Notes under the pieces: generated by a model
Told to the model about the DNA's origin: nothing
The model's input: the letters and a program-made list of their open reading frames with translations, nothing else
The model's database searches: none
Source: REEB509 sp049314555
GTDB lineage: Bacteria > Pseudomonadota > Alphaproteobacteria > Caulobacterales > Aquidulcibacteraceae
Assembly (NCBI GenBank): GCA_049314555.1
Contig: JBMOEW010000050.1
Coordinates: forward strand, 1 to 14,973
DNA length: 14,973 bases
Direction: 5' to 3'
Shown: positions 1 through 6,989 of the stretch, piece by piece
How positions within the stretch are numbered: the first letter of the stretch is position 1
How the letters are laid out: every line of letters begins with the position of its first letter
Made by a program: the position numbers and the translations under genes

Positions 1-49
1 CAGGGGCCGGCTCTGGTGGTGGCGGCGGCGCAGGGGCCGGCTCTGGTGG
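1..49. repeat. 30-bp tandem repeat coding for the EPAPA/poly-Pro tail
   Basis: The 19 bases at 1-19 recur exactly at 31-49, giving a 30-bp period, which is 10 codons. A looser third copy follows to about position 100. The repeat lies in frame in the minus-strand TIR-like gene and encodes alternating poly-proline and EPAPA units. The true extent is unknown because the array continues past the window edge. Such arrays can change length by slippage. Confidence 0.7.
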
Positions 50-520
50 AGGCGGAGGTGGTGGCGGCGCTGGCGCAGGCTCCGGCGGGGGTGGCGGCGG
101 TGGAGCCGCAGCAGCCACAGGTGCAGGCGGCGCTTCCGGCGCTTCCGGTGCGTTCACGCGGGCAAGTACAGCTTGGGCCAAGGCCAACCAAGGCGCAAAA
201 TCGCCTTCGCCCTTCCACCCAGAAAGATCAACCGACGCGTCCCCGGCAAAAGCGGCCGGCAAATCCGCGCCCAGCATCCGCGCGTGGATTACGGCCCCGC
301 TCGCCCGGGCAGCGGCAGCGCTGGCCAAAAGGCCCTCATCCTGGATCGAATTGGGCGACCACAGCGCAACGATCACCTTCACCCGGCGGGAGATTTCCTC
401 CACCGACGCACCGTTGACGCGCCCGACCTCCACAGAAAGCCCGGACTCTCCAAATTTCTGACCGAGAAAGTTGGCCGGTCCAGCGTCCGCTTCAGCGAAC
501 AGGATACAGATGTTGGCCAT
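1..520 (-). CDS. TIR-like domain protein with Pro-rich repeat tail (partial, runs off left edge)
   Basis: This reading frame is open from the ATG at 520 to the window edge, so only the first 173 codons are seen and the C-terminus is missing. Residues 3-121 look like a diverged TIR domain. A first strand reads ICILFAEAD, where classical members have a FISYAR-like motif. GLSVEVGR follows at 27-34, then VIVALWSPNSI at 49-59 (compare VVLWSPxS in bacterial TIR proteins), and DLSGWKG at 98-104. The residue that aligns with the catalytic glutamate of NAD-cleaving TIR domains is serine (about S67), so I infer a binding rather than enzymatic role. From about residue 123 the chain becomes a Pro/Ala/Glu tail with repeated EPAPA units. 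The start at 520 is preferred over 526 because AGGGG lies 7 nt upstream of it. The gene is divergent from ispA. The TIR assignment is by eye from motif order, and the function is unknown. Confidence 0.7.
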   Translation of the reverse strand, partial: MANICILFAEADAGPANFLGQKFGESGLSVEVGRVNGASVEEISRRVKVIVALWSPNSIQDEGLLASAAAARASGAVIHARMLGADLPAAFAGDASVDLSGWKGEGDFAPWLALAQAVLARVNAPEAPEAPPAPVAAAAPPPPPPPEPAPAPPPPPPPPEPAPAPPPPPEPAP

Positions 521-553
521 TACCATGCCCCTGACCTAAAGCTGTGTGTCCCT

Positions 554-571
554 TCGGCGGACTGCCGCCGA
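554..571. other. Perfect 7-bp inverted repeat in the divergent intergenic region
   Basis: TCGGCGG and CCGCCGA flank ACTG. The element lies 27 bp upstream of the minus-strand TIR-like gene start, in the 227-bp gap (527-753) between it and ispA. It could be an operator or a leader hairpin. No T-run follows it on either strand, so it does not look like a terminator. I see no convincing -35/-10 pair and no small gene in the rest of this gap. Confidence 0.35.
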
Positions 572-753
572 TCATATCATCTTGCAACGAGCACGGCAGA
601 TTACAACCACGCAACACTCTTCGCCGAGCAGGATATATCAGAGACGCACGCCCCGCTGGCAAGCCGCGCTCGCAGCAAATGCCACCGCAAACACAGTGCC
701 GTTTCCCCCGAAAAGCGTTTTGCACCGGCGCGTGGGTTTGCTACGCGAACGCT

Positions 754-1641
754 ATGAATAATCTCCCTCAACTCCTGACTGAAGCCGCCGACCGCATGAC
801 CGTCGCGCTTGATGCCCTGTTGCCCCGGGCGCAAGGGCCAGAACAGGAGTTGTTTTCCGCAATGCGCTATGCCGCGTTGGCACCCGGCAAACGCCTGCGA
901 CCATTTCTGGCGCTCCAGGTCGGGCGCCTTTTTGAAGCGGATGAAACCACGCTGCTGCGCACGGCCGCCGCCATCGAATGCGTCCACACTTATTCCCTGA
1001 TCCACGACGATCTGCCCTGCATGGACGACGACGATCTGCGTCGCGGCCAACCCACGGTTCACAAGCAGTATGATGAAGCAACGGCGGTCCTGGCCGGCGA
1101 CGCCTTGCTCACGTTCGCGTTTGAACTGCTCGCCGACAGCCGCACCCACCCAGATCCCCAAATGCGGTGCCTGTTGATCACCGGCCTTGCCAAAGCGTCC
1201 GGCGCAAACGGCATGGTCGCGGGCCAAATGATCGATATGCGCAGCGGTGAATTTGGCGAGGATCTTGCCGCCATCACGCGCATGAATCGCCTGAAAACAG
1301 GCGCGCTGATCAGCTTTTCTGTCGATGCGGGTGCCCTTGTGGGCGGCGCGCCAGAGGACCAACGGCAGGCCTTGGCCCGCTACGCCCACGACATCGGGAT
1401 CGCCTTCCAGATGGTTGACGACCTTTTGGATGTGATTGCCGATCCCTCAGAAACCGGAAAAGCCACTGGCAAGGACGCCGAAGCCGGTAAAGTGAACTAC
1501 GTCACCCTTCTGGGAGAGGAGGGCGCACAGGCCCGGGTGCGCCTTCTCGCCGCGCAAGCCAAAAGCCACCTCGCCAACTTCGGTCCGCGCGCCAATATCC
1601 TGTGCGAGGTAGTGGATTACATCTTGGATCGCCGTCGCTAA
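754..1641 (+). CDS. ispA: Polyprenyl (farnesyl) diphosphate synthase
   Basis: This cytoplasmic enzyme condenses DMAPP and IPP to geranyl and then farnesyl diphosphate, feeding undecaprenyl, quinone and hopanoid synthesis. The 295-residue product has the usual family length. GKRLRPF is at 45-51. The first aspartate-rich motif, HDDLPCMDDDD, starts with H84 and D85-D86, and the second is DDLLD at 222-226. Both bind Mg2+ and diphosphate. The bulky residues before the first motif (T79, Y80) fit a short-chain C15 enzyme. The start at 754 matches the family N-terminus. The open frame extends far upstream but with no family-like sequence. No clear Shine-Dalgarno sequence precedes the ATG, and a weak hairpin (729-747) sits just before it. 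dxs follows 75 bp downstream, probably in one transcript. The frequent upstream partner xseB is not seen. Confidence 0.93.
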   Translation: MNNLPQLLTEAADRMTVALDALLPRAQGPEQELFSAMRYAALAPGKRLRPFLALQVGRLFEADETTLLRTAAAIECVHTYSLIHDDLPCMDDDDLRRGQPTVHKQYDEATAVLAGDALLTFAFELLADSRTHPDPQMRCLLITGLAKASGANGMVAGQMIDMRSGEFGEDLAAITRMNRLKTGALISFSVDAGALVGGAPEDQRQALARYAHDIGIAFQMVDDLLDVIADPSETGKATGKDAEAGKVNYVTLLGEEGAQARVRLLAAQAKSHLANFGPRANILCEVVDYILDRRR

Positions 1642-1716
1642 ATCGGCTACCGATGTTTGGTCAGAACGACGTGCCCCCAAAAACAAGGCGGCGCGCCTGG
1701 GAACTCAGGAACACGC

Positions 1717-3639
1717 ATGCCGCAACACAGACCCTATTTGGACCGTGCGCCCACGCCGCATGCCTTGCGGACCATGCCCGAAATAGATTTGGCCCCGTTG
1801 GCGGCCGAACTGCGCGCTGAGACGATCGAAGCCGTCAGCCAGACCGGCGGCCATCTTGGCGCCGGCCTCGGCGTGGTCGAGCTTACCGTGGCGCTGCACT
1901 ATGTCTTTGAAACCCCAAAGGACATTTTGATTTGGGATGTCGGTCACCAGGCCTACCCCCACAAAATCCTGACCGGGCGGCGCGAGCGCATCAAAACCTT
2001 GCGTCAAGGCGGCGGCCTATCCGGCTTCACCAAGCGCGCAGAAAGCGAATACGACCCGTTTGGCGCAGCCCACGCCGCCACCTCGATCAGCGCCGCCTTG
2101 GGGTTTTGCGCAGCCCGCGACACTGAAGGCCGCGACAATCACGTGGTGGCCGTTATTGGCGACGGGTCGATGTCTGCCGGCATGGCCTATGAGGCGCTGA
2201 ACAACGCCTCCCACACCACCAAACGCCTGATTGTGGTGCTCAACGACAATGACATGTCGATCGCCCCGCCAGTGGGCGGCATGTCCAGCTATCTGTCGCG
2301 GCTGGCCTCCTCAAAGACCTATCGCAGGATCCGGAAGGCTGCCAAGCGCGTAGCAGAGGCCTTTCCCGCCCCCGTCGCAGACGTCGCCCGCAAGGCAGAA
2401 GGATACGGCCGAACCCTTGTCACCGGCGGCACCTTTTTTGAAGAGCTGGGCTTCCACTATTTGGGCCCGTTCGACGGCCATGACATTGCAAATCTGTGCC
2501 TGATCTTGCGCAACGCCAAGAACTTTGACGATCGGCCCGTCCTGGTCCATGTCGTCACGCAGAAGGGCAAAGGCTACCCCCCCGCAGAGGCCGCCCCAGA
2601 CAAATACCACGGCGTGGCAAAATTCAATGTCGTGACGGGCGAGCAGGTGCGGGCAAAAGCCAATGCCCCAAGCTACACGCGGGTGTTTGCCGATGCGCTG
2701 GTGAAGGTCGCGCAGGTAGACTCCAAAGTGGTCGCCATCACCGCAGCGATGCCCTCCGGCACGGGCCTCGATGTCTTCGCGAAGGTGTTTCCCACGCGCA
2801 CGTTTGACGTGGGCATCGCCGAGCAGCACGCCGTCACATTTGCCGCTGGCTTGGCGGCCGATGGTCTGAAGCCGTTTGCCGCTATCTATTCCACGTTTCT
2901 GCAGCGCGGCTATGACCAGGTCGTCCACGATGTGGCCATCCAAGGCCTGCCGGTGCGCTTTGCCATCGACCGCGCCGGCCTCGTGGGCGCAGACGGCCAA
3001 ACCCATGCCGGCACATTCGACATCGGCTTCCTTGGCCAGTTGCCAGGCATGGTCCTGATGGGCGCCGGCGACGAAGCAGAATTGGCACGAATGGTTGCCA
3101 CGGCGGCAGCAATCGACGACCGCCCCTCGGCCTTCCGCTATCCCCGCGGTGAAGGTTTGGGCATAGACATTCCAGACGCGCTGATCCCGCTAGAGATCGG
3201 CAAAGGCCGCATCCTGCGCCAAGGCTCGAAAGCCGCGATCCTGTCGTTCGGCGCGCGTCTGGGCGATGCCCTCCTCGCCGCAGACCGGCTTGCCGCGATG
3301 GGATTGCCCACAACCGTGGCCGATGCCCGATTCGCCAAACCCCTGGATCAAGACCTCATCCGCCAACTTGTCGCCCACCACGAAGCGATTGTGACGGTGG
3401 AAGAGGGAGCCGACGGCGGCTTTGCGGCCTTCGTTTTGCACTTCTTGGCCCGCGATGGGGTGCTGGACCGCGGCGTGAAGATCCGCACCCTAACCCTGCC
3501 GGATGTGTTTCAAGACCAGGACAGCCCGTCCAACATGCTCAAAGAAGCGGGCCTCGATGCCGATGCAATCATGGCGTCCGTCTTGATGCTGCTGGGCGTG
3601 AAAAGCACGGAAGCCAAAGAAAAAGAAGGGCGGGCCTAA
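1717..3639 (+). CDS. dxs: 1-deoxy-D-xylulose-5-phosphate synthase
   Basis: This thiamine-diphosphate enzyme condenses pyruvate with glyceraldehyde 3-phosphate to give DXP, the first step of the MEP isoprenoid pathway; DXP also feeds thiamine and pyridoxal synthesis. The 640 residues match the family. GGHLGAGLGVVELT carries H46. GDGS at 148-151 and LNDNDMSI at 175-182 give the cofactor metal ligands (D149, N178). GIAEQHAVTFAAG contains E369, the conserved glutamate that activates the cofactor, and DRAGLVGADGQTHAG carries H430. I chose the ATG at 1717 over the upstream in-frame start at 1657 because AGGA lies six bases before it and the N-terminus then matches homologues. It follows ispA, a common alphaproteobacterial arrangement, and ends in a candidate terminator that overlaps its stop codon. 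Confidence 0.96.
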   Translation: MPQHRPYLDRAPTPHALRTMPEIDLAPLAAELRAETIEAVSQTGGHLGAGLGVVELTVALHYVFETPKDILIWDVGHQAYPHKILTGRRERIKTLRQGGGLSGFTKRAESEYDPFGAAHAATSISAALGFCAARDTEGRDNHVVAVIGDGSMSAGMAYEALNNASHTTKRLIVVLNDNDMSIAPPVGGMSSYLSRLASSKTYRRIRKAAKRVAEAFPAPVADVARKAEGYGRTLVTGGTFFEELGFHYLGPFDGHDIANLCLILRNAKNFDDRPVLVHVVTQKGKGYPPAEAAPDKYHGVAKFNVVTGEQVRAKANAPSYTRVFADALVKVAQVDSKVVAITAAMPSGTGLDVFAKVFPTRTFDVGIAEQHAVTFAAGLAADGLKPFAAIYSTFLQRGYDQVVHDVAIQGLPVRFAIDRAGLVGADGQTHAGTFDIGFLGQLPGMVLMGAGDEAELARMVATAAAIDDRPSAFRYPRGEGLGIDIPDALIPLEIGKGRILRQGSKAAILSFGARLGDALLAADRLAAMGLPTTVADARFAKPLDQDLIRQLVAHHEAIVTVEEGADGGFAAFVLHFLARDGVLDRGVKIRTLTLPDVFQDQDSPSNMLKEAGLDADAIMASVLMLLGVKSTEAKEKEGRA

Positions 3640-3652
3640 CCCGTCGCTTTTT
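3629..3652 (+). terminator. Candidate intrinsic terminator overlapping the dxs stop codon
   Basis: The stem GGCGGG/CCCGTC has five Watson-Crick pairs and one G-T wobble. It surrounds the loop CCTAA, which contains the dxs stop TAA, and a run of five T follows at 3648-3652. On the other strand the same hairpin is weaker (one A-C mismatch) but is followed by a pyrimidine-rich CTTCTTTTTC stretch, so it may also stop transcription coming from fliE. Confidence 0.5.
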
Positions 3653-3691
3653 CCTACCCGGTCACACCAAACCAATCGCGCGCAACACCGC

Positions 3692-4000
3692 TCAGATCGG
3701 CATCCGTAGAATTTCCTGATAGGCCTGGATTACTTGATCGCGCACGGCGATCACGGTTTCCAACTGCGTCTCGGCCGCGGCGATGGCGGTGACCACATTG
3801 ACGATATCGCCGCGGCCCGAAGCAACCTGCATCGCTTGTGTTTCTGCGGTTTGCGCGGCCGCGCCGGCTTGCCCGATGGCGCTTTGCACCAACGCGCCAA
3901 AGTCGATCATGTCGTCGCCACCCATGCCCCCGGCAGCGCGGCTCGCCGCCGCGGCGGCCTGAGTATATGCTTTGGCGGCTGAAAGCGGATCAATGGCCAT
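3692..4000 (-). CDS. fliE: Flagellar hook-basal body complex protein FliE
   Basis: FliE joins the MS ring (FliF) to the proximal rod and is among the first substrates of flagellar export. The 102-residue product is of normal size. It begins MAIDPLSAAKAY, has a Gly/Ala-rich N-terminal third, then the conserved core DMIDFGALVQSAI, and ends in the helical hallmark VTAIAAAETQLETVIAVRDQ followed by VIQAYQEILRMPI. AAGGAG lies just upstream of the ATG at a suitable distance. It is the last gene of flgB-flgC-fliE and converges on dxs with 52 bp between the stops. In Caulobacter-type operons fliQ, fliR and flhB often follow, but here the operon ends. Confidence 0.93.
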   Translation of the reverse strand: MAIDPLSAAKAYTQAAAAASRAAGGMGGDDMIDFGALVQSAIGQAGAAAQTAETQAMQVASGRGDIVNVVTAIAAAETQLETVIAVRDQVIQAYQEILRMPI

Positions 4001-4084
4001 CGGGCCTCTCCTTGATAAGGATTGGTGGCAGCCTTCGGCTCATTCACAAGCGCGGCCATTCTGGCCCCACTCAAACGCAGATGT

Positions 4085-4495
4085 TTATCGCCGCAACAGA
4101 TCGAGCGTCCGGCTCGTCAAGCTGCGTGCGGCCTCAATCATGTTGAGGTTGGCCTCATAGGCCCGCGTCGCATCGCGCAGGTCCATCATCTCCACCAGCG
4201 TGTCGACGTTTGGTAAGCGCACGTACCCCTGGGCGTCAGCCGCTGGATGGCCTGGCCGATACTCAGAGCGAAACGCACTCATGTCTACCCGCGCGCCCAC
4301 GACTGACGCCCCGCGCGCCCCGTCTGGCAATTGGGTAGCTTCAATCACCGGTATACGACGCCGAAATGGATCCGAATTCGGATCGGCGCCAGTGGAATTC
4401 GCGTTCGCCACATTCTCGGCTGCAATCCGCATGCGCGTGGATTGCGCGCGCATGCCAGAGGCGGCGGCGGCGAGGGTGGCGTCCAGATCGCTCAT
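4085..4495 (-). CDS. flgC: Flagellar basal-body proximal rod protein FlgC
   Basis: FlgC is a proximal rod subunit exported through the flagellar type III system. The 136 residues match the family. The N-terminal helix carries the rod/hook signature with AASGMRAQSTRMRIAAENVANANSTG at residues 12-37. The C-terminal helix contains NVDTLVEMMDLRDATRAYEANLNMIEAARSL, the FlgC counterpart of the rod/hook C-terminal motif. TAGGAG lies eight bases before the ATG. The gene sits between flgB (22 bp upstream) and fliE (84 bp downstream) on the same strand, as expected for one transcript. Confidence 0.95.
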   Translation of the reverse strand: MSDLDATLAAAASGMRAQSTRMRIAAENVANANSTGADPNSDPFRRRIPVIEATQLPDGARGASVVGARVDMSAFRSEYRPGHPAADAQGYVRLPNVDTLVEMMDLRDATRAYEANLNMIEAARSLTSRTLDLLRR

Positions 4496-4517
4496 GGCTC
4501 ACGTCTCCTAACAGGGG

Positions 4518-4955
4518 TTAGCGGCCCGGCGCCCGCGCGGCCATCCGCATCAATTGCAAACCCTTTTGGTACAAAGCGAGGCTCGCTTCGTAGTCCATCC
4601 GGTTTTGGGCCGCGCGCATCGTTTGTTCTTCCAACACAACGGCGTTGCCATCCATGGTCGTCTCACTGTCGGCTCGGCTGACAACGCTCACGCGAGAGGT
4701 CTGCTGTCCGCCGGCCCCGCCAGGCACCATGTGGCCGGCATGGGTGGCAGCGAGGCGAACACTTTGCCCGCCACCGGCCACACGACCCGCCTGCGAACTC
4801 ACCATCCGCTCAAAGGCGCCCATATCCACATCCCGCGGCACATAACCAGGCGTAGAGGCGTTAGCAATGTTCTCGGCAATCATGCGTTGGCGCTGACCCA
4901 AAAGGTCAAGCCGCTCCCGCAAAAGCCCAAAATAAGGAGAATCGAGCAGGTTCAT
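4518..4955 (-). CDS. flgB: Flagellar basal-body proximal rod protein FlgB
   Basis: FlgB forms part of the proximal rod next to FliE. The 145-residue product shows the family N-terminus, LLGQRQRMIAENIANASTPGYVPRD at about 18-42, and the C-terminal NRMDYEASLALYQKGLQLMRMA. The middle is Gly/Ser-rich and variable, as usual. AGGA is placed five bases before the ATG. It is the first gene of the flgB-flgC-fliE operon. Its 127-bp upstream region is shared with the divergent fliO-fliP pair and contains two CtrA-type boxes, the nearer of which ends 37 bp from this start. Cell-cycle control by CtrA is therefore likely, by inference. Confidence 0.95.
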   Translation of the reverse strand: MNLLDSPYFGLLRERLDLLGQRQRMIAENIANASTPGYVPRDVDMGAFERMVSSQAGRVAGGGQSVRLAATHAGHMVPGGAGGQQTSRVSVVSRADSETTMDGNAVVLEEQTMRAAQNRMDYEASLALYQKGLQLMRMAARAPGR

Positions 4956-4991
4956 AAACGGTCCTATCCCGGCAATTCCTGCCGAGCTTCG

Positions 4992-5007
4992 GTTAAGCTT
5001 GTCTTAA
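4992..5007 (-). promoter_or_regulatory. CtrA-type binding box, full consensus, facing flgB
   Basis: Read on the minus strand this is TTAA-GACAAGC-TTAAC, a complete match to the CtrA consensus TTAA-N7-TTAAC known from Caulobacter and related alphaproteobacteria. It lies 37 bp upstream of flgB, in the gap shared with fliO. Class II flagellar promoters in Caulobacter carry the same motif over the -35 region. The match is seen directly; binding is inferred. Confidence 0.7.
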
Positions 5008-5022
5008 AGCCCCAAAGAGAAA

Positions 5023-5038
5023 TTAACCTCTCGTTTAC
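5023..5038 (+). promoter_or_regulatory. Second CtrA-type box (one mismatch), facing fliO
   Basis: TTAA-CCTCTCG-TTTAC matches TTAA-N7-TTAAC except for one base in the second half-site. Its centre is 30 bp (about three helical turns) from the centre of the neighbouring box at 4992-5007, so both would lie on the same DNA face. It ends 45 bp before the fliO start. Confidence 0.5.
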
Positions 5039-5082
5039 CAACGCAGCCAAAGCACGTCCCAAGGCTCTAGAATGGAGACTCC

Positions 5083-5385
5083 ATGGTGGACTGGCTGGAT
5101 TGGGCGCGCGCGCTGTTTGCGCTGATTGCGACCTTGGGATTGATCGTAGGAGCGGCCTTGGTGGCCCGACGATTGGGCATGCTGCAGCCCCGCGCTGGAG
5201 GTGTGGATCGGCGTTTGGCCATGACCGAAAGCCTGATGCTGGACCCGCGCCGACGCTTAGTGCTTGTTCGCCTGGACGACCGAGAGCACCTGATTCTGCT
5301 GAGCCCGGCCGGCGACCGTGCCATCACCAGCCAACCCATGAAGGCACCACCACCGCCAGCCCCCAGTGAGGAGTCCGCGCCGTGA
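5083..5385 (+). CDS. fliO: FliO-like flagellar biosynthesis protein
   Basis: FliO is a small membrane protein that helps assemble or stabilise the FliP ring of the flagellar export gate. The 100-residue product has one N-terminal membrane segment (about residues 8-29, ALFALIATLGLIVGAALVAR). A short soluble part follows with the FliO-like core RRLAMTESLMLDPRRRLVLVRLDDREHLILLSPAGDRAI, and then a Pro/Ala-rich tail. The sequence is short and poorly conserved, so position carries weight: the stop codon overlaps the fliP start by four bases (GTGA). GGAG lies five bases before the ATG. The upstream region is shared with flgB and holds CtrA-type boxes. Confidence 0.85.
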   Translation: MVDWLDWARALFALIATLGLIVGAALVARRLGMLQPRAGGVDRRLAMTESLMLDPRRRLVLVRLDDREHLILLSPAGDRAITSQPMKAPPPPAPSEESAP

Positions 5386-6185
5386 CGTGGAACGAAATTC
5401 TCCCCAAGCCCTATCGTCGGCTCTTGCTGCTTTCACTGTCGGTCCCGCTGTTTTGGCTGGCGATTTTCACGGGCATAGCTGCAGCCCAAGCGGTGCAACC
5501 GGCGATCAATATCGACCTTGGCTCCGGCGAGGGGCTAACCGCGCGCGTGCTGCAAATGGCGGCGTTGATCACGGTTCTGTCGCTGGCCCCATCGATCTTG
5601 ATCATGACCACGTGCTTTGTGCGCATTGTGGTGGTGTTGAGCCTTCTGCGCACCGCCATTGGCCTGCAACAGGCACCGCCAAACGTCGTGCTGGTCTCGC
5701 TCGCCCTGTTTTTGTCCGCATTCATCATGCAACCCACCTGGGAACGGGCCTACGAAGACGGGATCGGCCCCGTCATGCGCGAAGAGCTCACGCTGCAGGA
5801 AGCATTTCCGCGCATCGCAGCCCCGATCAAAGACTTCATGCTCACTCACACGCGCGAAGCGGACTTGGCGCTGTTTATCGAACTCGCCAACCTCGACGAG
5901 CCCATCGCAGCGCCAGAGGATACCCCGCTGCGGATCGTTATGCCGGCCTTCATGATCTCCGAACTGCGGCGCGCCTTTGAAATTGGCTTTATGCTGTTTA
6001 TTCCCTTCCTGATTATCGACCTCGTGGTGTCGTCCCTGCTGATGAGCATGGGCATGATGATGCTGCCGCCAGTGATCATCAGTCTGCCGTTCAAGCTGAT
6101 CTTCTTTGTTCTGGTAGACGGCTGGCGCCTCGTTGCGGGCAGTCTTGTAGAGAGTTTCGCCACAGGCCCACCTGTGCCCGGCTAG
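5382..6185 (+). CDS. fliP: Flagellar type III export gate protein FliP
   Basis: FliP forms the pentameric core of the FliPQR export gate in the inner membrane. The 267 residues include a cleavable signal peptide ending about AAAQA, followed by INIDLGSGEGLTARVLQMAALITVLSLAPSILIM, the family landmark. The characteristic TCFVRIVVVLSLLRTAIGLQQAPPN and the C-terminal membrane block FEIGFMLFIPFLIIDLVVSSLLMSMGMMMLPP-ISLPFKL are both intact. Four membrane segments follow the signal peptide. Translation starts at GTG 5382, which overlaps the fliO stop and has GAGGAG eight bases before it, so the two genes are translationally coupled. It converges with the DUF502 gene, leaving 16 bp between stops. Confidence 0.95.
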   Translation: MTWNEILPKPYRRLLLLSLSVPLFWLAIFTGIAAAQAVQPAINIDLGSGEGLTARVLQMAALITVLSLAPSILIMTTCFVRIVVVLSLLRTAIGLQQAPPNVVLVSLALFLSAFIMQPTWERAYEDGIGPVMREELTLQEAFPRIAAPIKDFMLTHTREADLALFIELANLDEPIAAPEDTPLRIVMPAFMISELRRAFEIGFMLFIPFLIIDLVVSSLLMSMGMMMLPPVIISLPFKLIFFVLVDGWRLVAGSLVESFATGPPVPG

Positions 6186-6201
6186 CGCGACGGGCCGAGG
6201 C

Positions 6202-6888
6202 TCACCCCTTGGTCGCCGCGGTCGGTGGCGCGGGCAGTTCTTTCACGATGCCCGCGCTCATCACCAGCTTCAGTGCCTCTTCGGGGCCTTGCCCAAGCGG
6301 CTTGAGCGACGATCGCGGCGCATAGATCAAAAACCCACTGGTTGGGATCGGACAGGACGGCACATACACCGCAACAAGCGCTTCTTGCCCGATCGCCCGC
6401 CCGAGCTGCGTTGGCTGCTCGTTGGTCACAAACGCGATGCTCCATTGGCCAGGCGTCGGGAATTCCAGCAACACGGCCTCTTTGAAGCTCTGCCCACCAG
6501 GATTCCTCATGGTGTCGACAATTTGCTTGGCGGAGCTGTAAACGCCCTTCACTAACGGTAGCGTGTTGAAAGCGCGCTCCGTTTGTTTCACCACGAAGCG
6601 GCCGATGAAGTTCGCCGCAAAAGCACCAAACCCAGTAAGGATCACCACCGCGATCAAGGCGCCAGCCCCAGGCAAACTCTCCGCCACTGCGCCCCACTTC
6701 GGGCCAAGCGCTGGCTTCACGAAGGGCACCACGGTGCCGTCAATAAACCCAACCACCCACCAGATAATCGCGATGGTCACAATGAACGGCAGCGCAATCG
6801 CAAGGCCCGCCGCAAACCGCGACGACACCCACGCCACGATCCCCAGCTTGCGCGCGGGGCGCTTTGGTTTGGCGTTCGACGTGCTCAT
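6202..6888 (-). CDS. DUF502 family membrane protein
   Basis: The 228-residue protein fits the DUF502 family of bacterial inner-membrane proteins, whose function is unknown. A basic N-terminus (residues 1-20) precedes a first membrane segment (about 25-50, FAAGLAIALPFIVTIAIIWWVVGF). The family stretch around GLGP/LPGAG and a second membrane segment (about 72-97, ALIAVVILTGFGAFAANFIG) come next. The soluble half contains LPLVKGVYSSAKQIVDT, close to the IPLVrsIYssvKqv signature typical of DUF502, and VAVYVPSCPIPTSGFLIYAPR. A strong GGGAGGG lies six bases before the ATG. The gene is monocistronic, convergent with fliP and divergent from pdeM. There is no evidence that it works with the flagellar genes. 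Confidence 0.88.
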   Translation of the reverse strand: MSTSNAKPKRPARKLGIVAWVSSRFAAGLAIALPFIVTIAIIWWVVGFIDGTVVPFVKPALGPKWGAVAESLPGAGALIAVVILTGFGAFAANFIGRFVVKQTERAFNTLPLVKGVYSSAKQIVDTMRNPGGQSFKEAVLLEFPTPGQWSIAFVTNEQPTQLGRAIGQEALVAVYVPSCPIPTSGFLIYAPRSSLKPLGQGPEEALKLVMSAGIVKELPAPPTAATKG

Positions 6889-6989
6889 GTGTGGCCCTCC
6901 CAGGAATAGTGCTGCCTAGCATAACGGGTGGCTCGATGCGGGTGAACTGCCAGCTGTCCAACTCGTCCCCCCCACACTAGAGTCGTCCC

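Noticed and set aside
16..757. Plus-strand frames over the left edge, including a Gly-rich reading of the repeats
   Set aside because: The minus frame gives a TIR-like domain with a good ribosome site, while the plus frames give low-complexity chains. They are antisense shadows.
601..1389. 262-codon minus-strand frame opposite ispA
   Set aside because: It is the complement of a clear prenyl synthase; the sequence has no family motifs.
2311..3006. 231-codon minus-strand frame inside dxs
   Set aside because: It is antisense to conserved dxs motifs and has no ribosome site or domain.
5067..5073. CTAGAAT as a -10 element for fliO
   Set aside because: Transcription would then begin about at the Shine-Dalgarno sequence or the start codon, leaving no room for the visible GGAG ribosome site at 5074-5077.
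4554..5369. 271-codon plus-strand frame across flgB, the promoter gap and fliO
   Set aside because: It overlaps two well-supported flagellar genes in other frames and has no recognisable domain.
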